A DNA stretch of 22,500 nt. Origin: Botryococcus braunii (lineage: Eukaryota > Chlorophyta > Trebouxiophyceae). Location of the stretch: assembly GCA_002005505.1 (NCBI GenBank), contig KV908621.1, positions 57,112-79,611 on the forward strand. Reading direction: 5' to 3'. Of this stretch, positions 1 to 9,100 are shown in pieces. The notes beneath the pieces were generated by a model. That model ran no database searches, was not told where the DNA came from, and saw only the letters and a list, made by a program, of their open reading frames with translations. The position numbers and the translations under genes were made by a program. How positions within the stretch are numbered: position 1 is the first letter of the stretch; each line of letters starts with the position of its first letter.

Positions 1-617
1 CTGCCTTAGAAAGGTAGGCCCAGACGTATTGCGTCAAACTCTTGACCTCAACCTCTTCCTCCACCTCAACCTCTTCCTCAACTGCATCATCTAAGGAGCT
101 TTCATCTTCAACATGCGAGCGAGCCTTTCTAGCCTCATCCTTTCTAGCCTGATCCTCAGCTCTGCGTTTTGTGATTGCTGCACGGATTGATGGCACTCTC
201 TCACGCATGATCTCCTTGAACCGCTTGGTCTGTGTGCGAAGCAAATCCCCATTTATGATAGGGGAAACGGTGATGTTGTTAGAAGAGCCCACTATCTGCA
301 ACTTCTCTGTACCATATAACCCAACTAGGACCTCGACAGAATCCTCAAGATCCACAAGTTGTGGCTTCTCCCAACAGGACGCTTGCAAGACAATAAGTGC
401 ATCCAACAAATCCGTATGCGGGAAACGCTCGTATAATTGCTCAGCCAATGTCCTAAGGCCTTCCAATATCACAAACCTTCATGAGAATTTTATCAAGGCA
501 CCCTTGCCATGACTCCTTGGTGATACTCTTCCCTCCAGATGTAAGATTATGGTATGAACGATGGGCATCTGATGTGTATGTGAGCCGACCCCCTGGCCCA
601 TTAAAAGCCAAAAGGGC
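1..617 (-). pseudogene. Decayed minus-strand coding remnant, possibly hAT-like transposase
   Basis: Two overlapping minus-strand reading frames look coding. The upstream block is open from 617 to 456 and reads through GGRLTYTSDAHRSYHNL and TKESWQGCLDKILMK. The downstream block is open from 478 to the window edge and reads LAEQLYERFPHTDLLDAL, then VEVLVGLYGTEKLQIV, PIINGDLLRTQTKRFKEIM, a basic K/R/E stretch, and an acidic tail of Glu/Val repeats near 45-70. Going from one block to the other needs a frameshift between about 478 and 456. The order 'Fp..dLLdAL', then 'YG', then 'P-I-I-x-x-x-L...F-K-x-I-M' resembles the segment before the dimerisation domain in some hAT-family transposases; this is pattern memory, not a search result. 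No start codon is visible and the 3' end lies outside the window. An unrelated host gene with an acidic tail is the main alternative. Not part of the tandem array. Confidence 0.42.
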
Positions 618-816
618 TCAACTTTGACGGAGACGCTTGAATCTTTATTAGGTTATAAGGTAATTACGAAACGCCTCATAAATCAGCCCTTCAGCATTCT
701 TCATGTCATAATGCGATCTGATAAATTTGTTCATAAAATGTCAGAAAACAAAGTGAGAAGGTCCGTCCGTCTTTGGCAACCGAGTTCGCCAGTCAACAGA
801 ACCAGCGGTGGTGACT

Positions 817-849
817 CATTCGGGACTCCCTGGCAGGGACTCCCGAATG
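817..849. repeat. Inverted repeat (hairpin 1)
   Basis: A 15-nt arm at 817-831 (starting CATTCGGGACT) pairs with 835-849 across a 3-nt loop, with a single mismatch. It is the first of three consecutive hairpins in the left flank. Confidence 0.75.
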
Positions 850-897
850 GCGATTCGGGAGTCGGGCTTCGGGCGCTTGCGCTCCCCGGCCTACCGT

Positions 898-942
898 CTT
901 CCGTAGCTGCTGGCCTTAAATTAAGGCCAGCGGCTACGGAAG
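898..942. repeat. 45-bp near-perfect palindrome (hairpin 2)
   Basis: The arms 898-919 and 921-942 are complementary over 22 nt around the single central base 920. The only exception is one T/C difference that would be a G:U pair in RNA. The centre reads CCTTAAATTAAGG. No coding frame here is convincing. It could be a foldback transposon core or a structured transcript end. Confidence 0.8.
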
Positions 943-989
943 AAGGCCCTTTATGCGGACCGCCCTGCTGGCAGCCTACTAGCAGCCCA

Positions 990-1023
990 CTCTGAGAGCC
1001 TCTCAGTGAGAGGGCTCTGAGAG
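990..1023. repeat. Inverted repeat (hairpin 3)
   Basis: The arm at 990-1005 (CTCTGAGAGCCTCTCA) folds onto 1007-1023 with one bulge. With the two preceding hairpins it makes a 200-bp structured stretch. Confidence 0.7.
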
Positions 1024-1050
1024 ATCATGACCCTCGTCCGGAATACAGGG

Positions 1051-1272
1051 GTGGCAGAATCGTCCCTTGAGAAATACATTTTCAAATGCCACCGTGGCAG
1101 AAATCCCTATCTTGAATTTTTTTTCCCTCTGCCACTCTGTGGCAGAATCAGCCTCTCCGCATTTCTTTTTCGCTGCCTGAAATGGCAGAGTCGGAGGGTG
1201 CAAAATGGGATTATTCTGCCAGCCAACCGCTCGGAATTATTTAATTCTGCCAAAATGGCATAATTCTGCCAC
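1051..1272. repeat. Cluster of inverted TGGCAGAAT motifs, possible MITE
   Basis: The segment begins with GTGGCAGAAT (1051-1060) and ends with its exact reverse complement ATTCTGCCAC (1263-1272). Between them the core TGGCAG or CTGCCA recurs at about 1095, 1128-1146, 1173-1189, 1215 and 1246-1260, often in facing pairs. The 10-bp terminal inverted repeats and length of about 222 bp would suit a miniature inverted-repeat element, but I see no clear target-site duplication (the flanking bases differ). The internal repetition is unusual for a simple MITE. Confidence 0.45.
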
Positions 1273-1498
1273 TAAAAATTTCACTGGTGGTGAGTTAAAG
1301 TTCCGGGTCACTTAGATTCGAGACTATCATCGACCGAGATTCGCACTGTTCATCGACGACTATGTCGAATCATGAGGTACATTGAAATTCCAGTGCATAG
1401 TACTGATGGCATGCAAACTTGATCGTGCCCGTACGCTTTTAAGATCTGGAGTTGCAAACCTGTCAGGAGGCTAAAAAATGTTTAGTCTCCCTAGTTAG
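1273..1498. other. Left-flank spacer with no recognisable gene
   Basis: This AT-richer stretch lies between the TGGCAG cluster and the TATA box. No open frame, RNA gene or repeat stands out. It could be the U3-like part of a degraded LTR or an ordinary promoter region. Confidence 0.4.
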
Positions 1499-1506
1499 TA
1501 TAAATA
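1499..1506 (+). promoter_or_regulatory. TATA box ahead of the 115-bp repeats
   Basis: TATAAATA followed by GG lies 23-30 bp upstream of the first 115-bp repeat. That is the spacing at which transcription would start at or just before the repeat. No obvious protein-coding gene follows before the tandem array begins, so this may be an LTR promoter or a relic. Confidence 0.4.
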
Positions 1507-1528
1507 GGAAGTGCTCAAAGGGTCAGTC

Positions 1529-1795
1529 AGTCTTGAGTTCCCTTATCAAGCTCCTGTCCCGTTTGCGTGGTCGTGTTTCGTCCACTTCTACAAGCTTTTG
1601 TTTGGGTACAGTTCACTTACTCTAAAAGAGTGTGAGTTACAGGTAATTGCAACATCATTAGATTAGTTGTTATTGTAACAAGTCTTGAGTTCCCTTATCA
1701 AGCTCCTGTCCCGTTTGCTTGGTCGTGTTTCGTCCACTTCTACAAGCTTTTGTTTGGGTACAGTTCACTTACTCTAAAAGAGTGTGAGTTACAGG
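1529..1795. repeat. Two 115-bp direct repeats
   Basis: Positions 1529-1643 and 1681-1795 are the same 115-bp sequence with only about one difference. It starts AGTCTTGAGTTCCC and ends GTGAGTTACAGG. The copies are separated by 37 bp ending in TTGTTATTGTAACA. The block sits right after a TATA box, which recalls the R/U5 part of an LTR, possibly doubled by slippage or nested recombination. No primer-binding site or integrase/RT coding follows, so the LTR reading is tentative. This repeat does not recur in the tandem units. Confidence 0.7.
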
Positions 1796-1854
1796 GATTT
1801 TTATACCAATTCCAAATTCTACAAATTCTGTTTTGATGATGCCATTATGCTAAA

Positions 1855-2203
1855 CCCAGCGGCTCTCGGATGAGGGATTGCACATGTTTCATTGCCCCGC
1901 ACTTGCTCAGGTTTGTGACCGCTATCCACATTTGTTCTCGTCCCCCTCGTGGTCACTACGTAACTTCATTTGGCAAGAGGATCAGGTTGCAGTTGATAAT
2001 TTTAACTATTTCATGCATTCCAGGCCCGTCAACTGTTTCAGCGGCGGTGACTTGGCCATTCTCTATTATCCAGTTATTAGTATTGCTTTCCGTGTTATAG
2101 CATAGTATTCTTCCAACTAGGTTCTCACATACCGTTGGTTTATCCGTCTGCATCTCATCATGCCCTCTGGGCTGGATTGATGTAGCTCTTAACCGCGCCT
2201 AAG
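1855..2203 (+). mobile_element. LINE (non-LTR retrotransposon) ORF 3' remnant, copy A
   Basis: The frame at 1878-2105 reads [16 protein letters not shown], then [11 protein letters not shown]. This is the end of the Cys/His-rich C-terminal region of LINE-type reverse transcriptase polyproteins ('CPAL..vR..yp.LF', then 'FmWQ.d...V..Fi'). A 31-bp block (1855-1885) matches sequence further upstream in copy B. About 230 bp present in B (about 11832-12064) is then missing, so the CxxC half of the motif is gone here. A 1-bp deletion near 2177 also shifts the end relative to B. It is a dead fragment. Confidence 0.7.
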
Positions 2204-3073
2204 CGGGCCGCTTCGCACCTAACTTTAAGGGAGATTCGAGTTTGTTCAAGTACTGTAAAAGTACTGGAGTTCTGCACGTCCACATTCTGCAATTCTCCTA
2301 CCCAGCGCGACATCCTTTTCAAAAAAAGAAAATGAAATTTTTCGGGAATTCAAAAATTTCAAACACGAATGGATGGAAAAGTGCGTGAAATAGTGGATTG
2401 ATGTTGCGCTCAGGCGGTGGACGATAGGGATCGGGGTCCAGCCTGGGAGCATAAGGCTGCCCTCACTGCCGAATATTTTGCCTTTCAAGGTACGATTAAG
2501 ACCAATCTGTTATTTCAATGAAAGGTGAGATAAGCAGACTGTGGGCGGAGATGCATGACAATGGTAAGTCCCGAGTCCTCGGTACTAGGGAGCATGGGAT
2601 ACTTCCCTATCCTCCCTTGCCTCCAGCCGTGCTGTTCCGTATGCATTCTACCTTGTCAGGGGTTAATTTCAAAATTTGGACAATATGGTGTTTTAAGTAG
2701 GTTGCGACTGGTTGCGGACACACCCTAAGGATGACAGGATGTGATGCGGTGATAAGCCGGATGTATGGTATATGGCACCGTCCATGGCCCCAAGAAAACA
2801 TTCGGTACTCTTGGAATGAATTACAGCCATTTTAATCAGATCAAGCCAACAAGTATGCCATTCAACAAGTTTACTTTGTTTGAATACCGACGTTTTGACT
2901 GTCCGCACGCACTCCACTTCAGTGCACAGCATTCCTCTCAGGTTGGGTGCCTGGAAAGTATAATAACTAAGCAGCCCTTATTATCACTCCTTGTGCACGG
3001 TAGCAAAGGATGATTGAAGTGTTCATGTCGTCATAGATCCTAAGTTCTCTTCCCCTGCAGTCTTCGCAAAAAG
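2204..3073. other. Unit A spacer between LINE remnant and LRR promoter region
   Basis: The spacer is conserved between units A and B, but no frame is convincing. Short frames on both strands have different stops and frameshifts in the two copies, and most differences change the would-be protein, as expected for non-coding DNA. No RNA gene is recognised. It may be distal upstream sequence of the LRR gene or an extended 3' end of the LINE. Confidence 0.55.
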
Positions 3074-3119
3074 TAACCTCCTGCTCCTCCTCCTTCTTCT
3101 TCTTCTTCCCCTTCTTCTT
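3074..3119 (+). repeat. Imperfect (TCC/TTC)n trinucleotide repeat, unit A
   Basis: A pyrimidine-rich run of TCC and TTC triplets lies about 660 bp upstream of the LRR start codon. The equivalent in unit B is cleaner and slightly longer. Confidence 0.75.
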
Positions 3120-3414
3120 TGCAAGCACTCGCGCATTGACTCTGAGAACATGCTCAAGCTCTACCACCTCCCTGGCTTGACGTGGATTCCCTTGTTTCTG
3201 TGAAACCTTTCCCCTATCTTTCTGTCGTCCCGTACAGCTGCTCTTTCCCCCAAATCTCTGCCCTGCACATACGCACAATGTTCTTCTCGTGGTGACATCC
3301 TCACTGAGTGTAGACTCTTGGGTGATTGGTGTTCCACTGCATGAAGTTAACTTACAATAGCAGGGGGCTTGAACGCAAGAAACAAAGGAGTGGTAGAGAG
3401 ACTTGGCATGGGTT
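3120..3414. other. Upstream region with a segment absent from unit B
   Basis: Positions of about 3158-3333 have no counterpart in unit B, where the flanking sequence joins directly at about 13360. No coding or RNA feature is seen in the extra segment. It shows a length polymorphism in the LRR upstream region. Confidence 0.6.
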
Positions 3415-3444
3415 GGGGAGGGGAGAGAGAGAGGGAGAGAGAGA

Positions 3445-3531
<87 letters not shown>

Positions 3532-3602
3532 AGGGAGGGAGGGAGGGAGGGGGGGGAAGGAGGGGGGGGAGGGAGGGGAGGGGAGGGAGGGAGGGAGGGA
3601 GG

Positions 3603-3636
<34 letters not shown>

Positions 3637-3680
3637 GAGAGAGGGGGGGGGGATTGAGAGAGAGGGGGGGTGGGGGGAGG
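3415..3680 (+). repeat. Homopurine (GA)n/(GGGA)n tract upstream of LRR gene A
   Basis: Positions 3415-3623 contain only A and G: 209 nt without a pyrimidine. Purine-rich sequence continues to 3680 with few interruptions. A (GA)n block (about 3446-3522) is followed by many G runs of three or more (about 3523-3603) and another (GA)n block. The tract ends about 45 bp before the TATA box, so it lies in the proximal promoter. Such tracts can form triplex H-DNA and G-quadruplexes. Confidence 0.92.
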
Positions 3681-3726
3681 GCAGCAGCATCAAGAAGTGG
3701 CCTCCTGGGTATGTGCAGCCACTGTC

Positions 3727-3733
3727 TATAAAG
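3727..3733 (+). promoter_or_regulatory. Putative TATA box of LRR gene A
   Basis: TATAAAG lies 50 bp upstream of the first ATG (3783). This implies a short 5' UTR if transcription starts about 30 bp downstream. Unit B has CATAAAG at the same place. Confidence 0.5.
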
Positions 3734-3782
3734 CCTTGCAAAGGGGGTTGTGGTGTAGGGAAGGCCACGCGGAGTTGTGTCC

Positions 3783-4034
3783 ATGGGGATGCAGCCCCGC
3801 AAGGCCTCAGGCCTGGCCAGCCTGGCAGCACTCCTCCTGTTAAGCGAGGTACACTGCGGGTGGGCTGCGGGATCAGCTGTGGGCACACCGGCCCCCTCAG
3901 ACAAGGAGGTGCTGCTAGCATCTCCCTGGGCGTCGCAGCTGGGCTGGAGCAGGGGCCTGCCTATCTGCGGGCCCTCCAACACTTTGAGCCTGCCGGCCTC
4001 CTACTTCCCCATTTCTTCTGACGACCCCGGTTTT
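3783..4034 (+). CDS. LRR gene A, exon 1: signal peptide and N-terminal linker
   Basis: This exon begins the secreted LRR protein. The first ATG is 3783, in the context GTCCATGG, with a second in-frame ATG at 3789. The peptide starts MGMQPRKASGLASLAALLLL: a basic n-region followed by a hydrophobic core, typical of a signal peptide, probably cleaved around VHCGWA. A roughly 60-residue linker follows, ending DDPGF. The exon is 84 codons long if the donor is GTGTAAGC at 4035, which leaves phase 0 and joins exon 2 in frame. A competing GTAAGC donor two bases on would break the frame. The same start, length and donor occur in unit B. There is no experimental support, and the exon model rests on splice-phase agreement and conservation between the copies. 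Confidence 0.68.
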
Positions 4035-4653
<619 letters not shown>

Positions 4654-4790
4654 GAAGCATTTGTGATCTTTAAGGGACAGGCTGGGGAGACTGATGGAAG
4701 ATGGGCCTGCAGGGCATGTGCAGCAGCCCCAGACACAAACCAGAGCTGGAGGGGTGTCTTCTGCAACACAGACCAGCGTGTTGTTGCCTT
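4654..4790 (+). CDS. LRR gene A, exon 2: LRR N-terminal cap
   Basis: This exon encodes the capping domain that precedes the repeats in plant-type LRR proteins. It reads EAFVIFKGQ, then [19 protein letters not shown] and QRVVAL, and so follows the LRRNT_2 pattern 'ALL.FK...W..C...W.GV.C....RVv.L' with its conserved Cys residues and Trp. The acceptor is TTAAATCAG before 4654 and the donor GTATGC follows 4790. The 137-nt length is phase 0 in and phase 2 out. Joining to exon 3 at 6170 gives RVVALCLNGSGIGGQLP, exactly how such caps run into the first LRR. Unit B has an exon of identical length and splice sites, and its sequence downstream of the donor differs by indels, as expected for an intron. 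Confidence 0.72.
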
Positions 4791-6169
4791 GTATGCTCCT
4801 CCGCACATGTTCCCTGATATTCCTCTAAAACACCCCTGAAGCACTTGTTTGTACATTGGAAACCAGCCCGCAGTCCCCAAGACCTATCCCATTCATCCAC
4901 TCCCACTCTCCCCTTCCACTTCCCTCTCTCCCTCCATCCCATCTCACACCCTCCACCTCCTACCTTGTCTCAAACTTTTCACCCGTCTCTCCCAACCATC
5001 CTCCCCTATTTCCACTTCACAAAGCTTTTGCGCACTTCACAAATCATAACCGAAGCAACAACATTAGCTTGCAGCCGACAGGCCACAATTGATTTGGCCT
5101 TGTCAAGAGATTCAATCGATGTGCTGGTTAGACTTTTATGAATGTATTGCCATCGTCTGGGGTTTTAAAATGGTACAGAATGGGGCCGGGATGGGGGCTG
5201 TACCATCTTGTCCCATCCTACGCGTCCCGTAGGGGACCGAAATGGAGCTCGACCATTATCCCGTCCATTATTCTGTATCTTCGGAGGACGACTTGGATGT
5301 TTCTTCTGTCAGCCACATGGAGGGCAAATGCAAAACGCACTTGTCCATGCCATTCCGTTCCCTCTCCACCACTGCAGCATATCAAACACCTAGTGAAAAT
5401 AAGTCGTTGTATGGGATAATAGTGTGACCTTCGGTACTCCTTCAAGTGAATCTTCGGTGGTGCATGACGTTGCATTCTCTCGATATAGTCTTCTTGACTA
5501 AAGTAGTAAGCTATTGGTTCACTTCGCAGAAGAAATCGTTCTTAATCATCAGGTTTGAACACGTAGTTGCAGTTTTTTCGGTCTATCAAAAGAGACTTTG
5601 GAAGAGAATTAGGATGTGGTGTGCATACCTCCAGGAATTGTAGGAAAGCTGCAGTCGTCATTGGATGCCTCAGCAGTTGGTGGTATTTTAAGATACTGTG
5701 CTTGAAGGCCCACGCCTCTATCAAATCTACATGGCATCGCTATTCCACGACCAACGGTGATCTGACCCCCACCCTTACATTAAATCCTGCAGTATTTCAT
5801 GATAGCAGGAACCATCATCATGCACCAGACATCATAATTATGCATTTCAGGATGTGCAGCATGTTAACAATTTTCAACCTGCATGTGGATTCCCCTTTGC
5901 ATCGCACAAGACGTTGCCGGCTGTGTGTACGCCTGGACTTTGAGAAATGACAAGGCTTTCTATGCAGCTCAGAAGTTGTGGACCAGCTTCATGTTTCTGA
6001 AGTTGTGATTGCTGTGCCATCAACTCAGCAATGCCATTTGTATTCACATTGTAAGTGGCTCCCAAGGAATGGAGCAGCACTGTCCTGCTGTCTTCGGCCT
6101 TGTCAGCCTAAGCAAATCAAGGACATCATTTAATAAAGGCGACACTGTGGCGGGACGGGCTGGGCAAAG
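4791..6169 (+). other. Intron 2 of LRR gene A with a 700-bp insertion
   Basis: The donor is GTATGC at 4791 and the acceptor is GGGCAAAG before 6170. The first part (4791 to about 5434) matches intron 2 of unit B, including a C-rich stretch (about 4890-5010). From about 5435 to 6135 it is unrelated to B, which has about 90 other bases there. Similarity resumes at AAGGCGACAC, 34 bp before the acceptor. The unmatched part holds the antisense exons listed separately. Reading through from the in-frame ATG at 6009 is possible in A but not in B, so I do not take it as the gene start. Confidence 0.6.
5511..6107 (-). pseudogene. Antisense three-exon gene fragment inside intron 2 of gene A
   Basis: Three minus-strand exons can be joined in phase. 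Exon a (6107-5879) follows TTGATTTGCTTAG and ends before GTTGAA; it reads VLLHSLGATYNVNTNGIAEL, then QLLSCIESLVISQ and DAKGNPHA. Exon b (5726-5629) reads LIEAWAFKHSILKYHQLL, then TTAAFLQFLE, and ends before GTATGC. Exon c (5582-5511), after a pyrimidine-rich acceptor ending TTTGATAG, reads EKTATTCSNLMIKNDFFCE, then VNQ and a TAG stop. Exon a exits in phase 1 and b enters with two bases, so a GAT codon forms; b exits in phase 0 and c enters in phase 0. The 5' part of the gene is missing, because further upstream exons would lie in the LRR exon. I do not recognise the family. It is probably the 3' end of a host gene carried in by an insertion; a live nested gene is less likely. Confidence 0.42.
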
Positions 6170-9100
6170 GTGTTTGAATGGAAGCGGCATCGGAGGGCAG
6201 CTGCCGGGGGAGTGGAGCGGGCTGCTGGAGCTGAGGGTGCTGGGGCTCTGGAACAACAGCCTCTCAGGGAGCCTTCCCCCTCAGTGGAGCCGCCTCCCTC
6301 ACCTCCAAGTCCTGGACCTCAGCCAGAACCAGCTGGTGGGGCCGCTGCCTGGCCCGTGGGCAACCATGAAGTCCTTGCAGATGCTAGACCTGTGTAGCAA
6401 CAATCTTTCGGGGACCGTGCCACAAGAGTGGGGCAACTTGACGTCGCTCACGGACCTGTACCTGGCATCCAACCAGCTCAGCGGACCCCTCCCGGGAGGA
6501 TGGAGTGGCTTGAGGGCCATGAGAAGTCTTTTCCTGAGCTCTAACAGCATATCTGGCAAACTACCGAGCTCGTGGGGTGGCATGAAGAGTCTGAGGAACC
6601 TTGGTTTACAGGACAATGGCCTAACAGGGACTTTGCCGAGCGAGTGGGGGGGCATGAAGGCTCTCAAAACGCTGGGACTAGCAGGGAACAGTCTCTCGGG
6701 GAGCCTGCCTCGGGATTGGGCCGCCTTGACGCAGCTCCATTGCCTTGACCTGACTGCGGCATACAGGTTTGAAGCCAGCAAGACCAGCAATCAGCTCAGT
6801 GGCACACTGCCCAGTGAGTGGGGCAACTTGACGGAGCTCACCGTCTTAAAGCTCTCGGGGCACAAGCTGAGGGGGCCCCTGCCGCCTGCCTGGAGCGGCA
6901 TGGCGGCTTTGGAATCGCTGGACTTGTCTGGAAACAGTCTGTCGGGGACCCTGCCGTCCGAGTGGGGCAACCTGACGAAGCTTACCCGCTTGGCGCTCTC
7001 GGGACACGAGCTGAGGGGCCCCCTGCCGCCTGCCTGGAGCGGCATGGCGGCTTTGGAATCGCTGGACTTGTCTGAAAACAGTCTGTCGGGGACCCTGCCG
7101 TCCGAGTGGGCCGACCTGAAGCTTCTCACCAGCCTACAGCTGAGGGGCAAATACAGAAGTTCCATGGGGCTTAGCGGTACATTGCCGAGCGAGTGGGGCA
7201 GGCTCGCAAAGCTGACAGACTTGTCTCTTGCCTTCAACCAGTTGAGCGGTACATTGCCGAGTGAGTGGGGCGGCATGAAGGCTCTCAAAACGCTGGAACT
7301 GGCAGGGAAGAGTCTCTCGGGGAGCCTGCCTCGGGATTGGGCCGCCGTGAAGCTGACAGACTTGTCTCTTGAAACCAACCAGGCGAGCAGTACATTGCCG
7401 GCCTCCTGGATCGGCATGGCCTCCCTCCAAACCCTGTCAGTGGAAGGAAACAAGCTCTCGGGAACCCTGCCGCCCGAGTGGGGCAACCTGACTCAGCTCA
7501 CCTGGCTTTCACTGTCCGATGATTATGACATTGGCCCCAGCCGTAACAGCTTCAGCGGCACGTTACCAGCGGAGTGGGCCAATCTCGAAAAGCTCACATT
7601 CCTGAGATTGTGCTCCTGCAACTTGAGCGGCCCCCTGCCGGGAGAGTGGGGAAGGTTCCGGGCTATGAAAACGTTGTATTTGTCGAGCAACCATCTCACG
7701 GGGGTGCTGCCGAGCGAGTGGGGCAGCATGCCAGCATTTACAGGCAAAAGGGATCGCGAGAGGGGGTACACACTTTTGTCTCTGGAAGGCAACAGTTTGA
7801 CGGGCCCCCTGCCGAGGGAATGGGGAAGCCTAACGGGGCTCGGACAACTCATCCTGAGAGGAAACCAGCTGAGTGGGTCCATACCACCCGAATGGAGCGA
7901 CATGCCTTCTCTAAGTTTTTTGGACCTGTCGGAGAACAGGCTTACGGGAACTCTGCCGGCCACGTGGGGCAACGTGACCCTGATGTCGGCCTTGTCGGTC
8001 GATGCCGACGACCAAAGCAGCGCCCAGAGTGACCCATGGGAAAGCTCGCACACACTGCAACTCAGCAGCAACCAGTTTTCCGGGACTCTGCCTGTAGAGT
8101 GGGGGGCTCTGGTGGGAATCACAGGCATAGACCTGAGCAACAACAGCCTGGTCGGCACCTTGCCAGTCGAGTGGACGGGCATGACTTCTATGCGTTTCTT
8201 GGAGCTGTCGGGCAACAGCCTCTCAGGGACTCTGCCGGCGGAGTGGGGCAGCTGGGCACAAACGTCGGGGCCGTTCGCTTCTGCGGACAACGGAAGCAGC
8301 GCAGAGGTGGGCCCCATGATGGAAAGGCAGCGATTCCTAGGACTCGGCAACAACAAGCTTTCAGGAACTCTGCCGCGCGAGTGGGGAGCCCTGGCGCAAG
8401 TCACTCACCTAATGCTGGGCGGCAACAGGCTGAGCGGCCCTTTGCCGGTCGAATGGAGCAGCCTTGCTTCTCTGCGTTCTTTGGACCTGTCCCAAAACAA
8501 CATAGAGGGGACCCTGCCGCCCGAGTGGGGGAAATTAGCACAGATGTCGGGGTCAAGCGCAGTGGCCAGCGATGCTGCAGAATGGGCCTGGGATACCCAG
8601 GAAACTCTCCATCTCGGTGGGAACAACCTTTGTGGGACCTTACCAAAGGAGTGGGGTGGCCTGACGCGGTTGGGACGATTGGACTTGGGAGGCAACAGGT
8701 TGAGCGGCCTTCTGCCGCTGGAATGGAGCGGCATGGCTTCCTTGCAGATGATGAACATGTCCAGCAACAGCTTGGCAGGGCCCTTGCCGGAAGAATGGCA
8801 GAGCCTGGCTCAGCTCTCACAACTGGACCTTTCTAATAACAGTCTTTCTGGGAGCTTACCTGGTGAGTGGCGCAGTCTGGGGAAGCTCAAGATTATGGAC
8901 CTGTCAAACAACAGGTTGGATGGCCCTCTCCCTGCTGATGCCTGGAGCGGGCTGGGCTCCCTGCGGGTCCTCTTGCTATCAGAAAACAGGCTCTCCGGCC
9001 CGGTCCCCCGCCAAGTGATGAGTCTGCAAAGGCTGGCAGTGCTGGACCTGCACAGCAACCTCCTGCAGGGCCCCCTCCCCGACAACGTCACCCTGCCTGT

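Noticed and set aside
624..995. 123-codon plus-strand frame in the left flank
   Set aside because: It runs through two of the three hairpins and has no recognisable composition or domain.
3777..3782. GTG at 3777 as start of exon 1
   Set aside because: Non-AUG starts are rare in nuclear genes, and an ATG in good context lies 6 bases downstream in both units.
6009..6169. Upstream extension of the gene A LRR frame with an ATG at 6009
   Set aside because: This part lies mostly in the 700-bp segment absent from gene B and overlaps the antisense exon. The conserved sequence begins only about 34 bp before the proposed acceptor.
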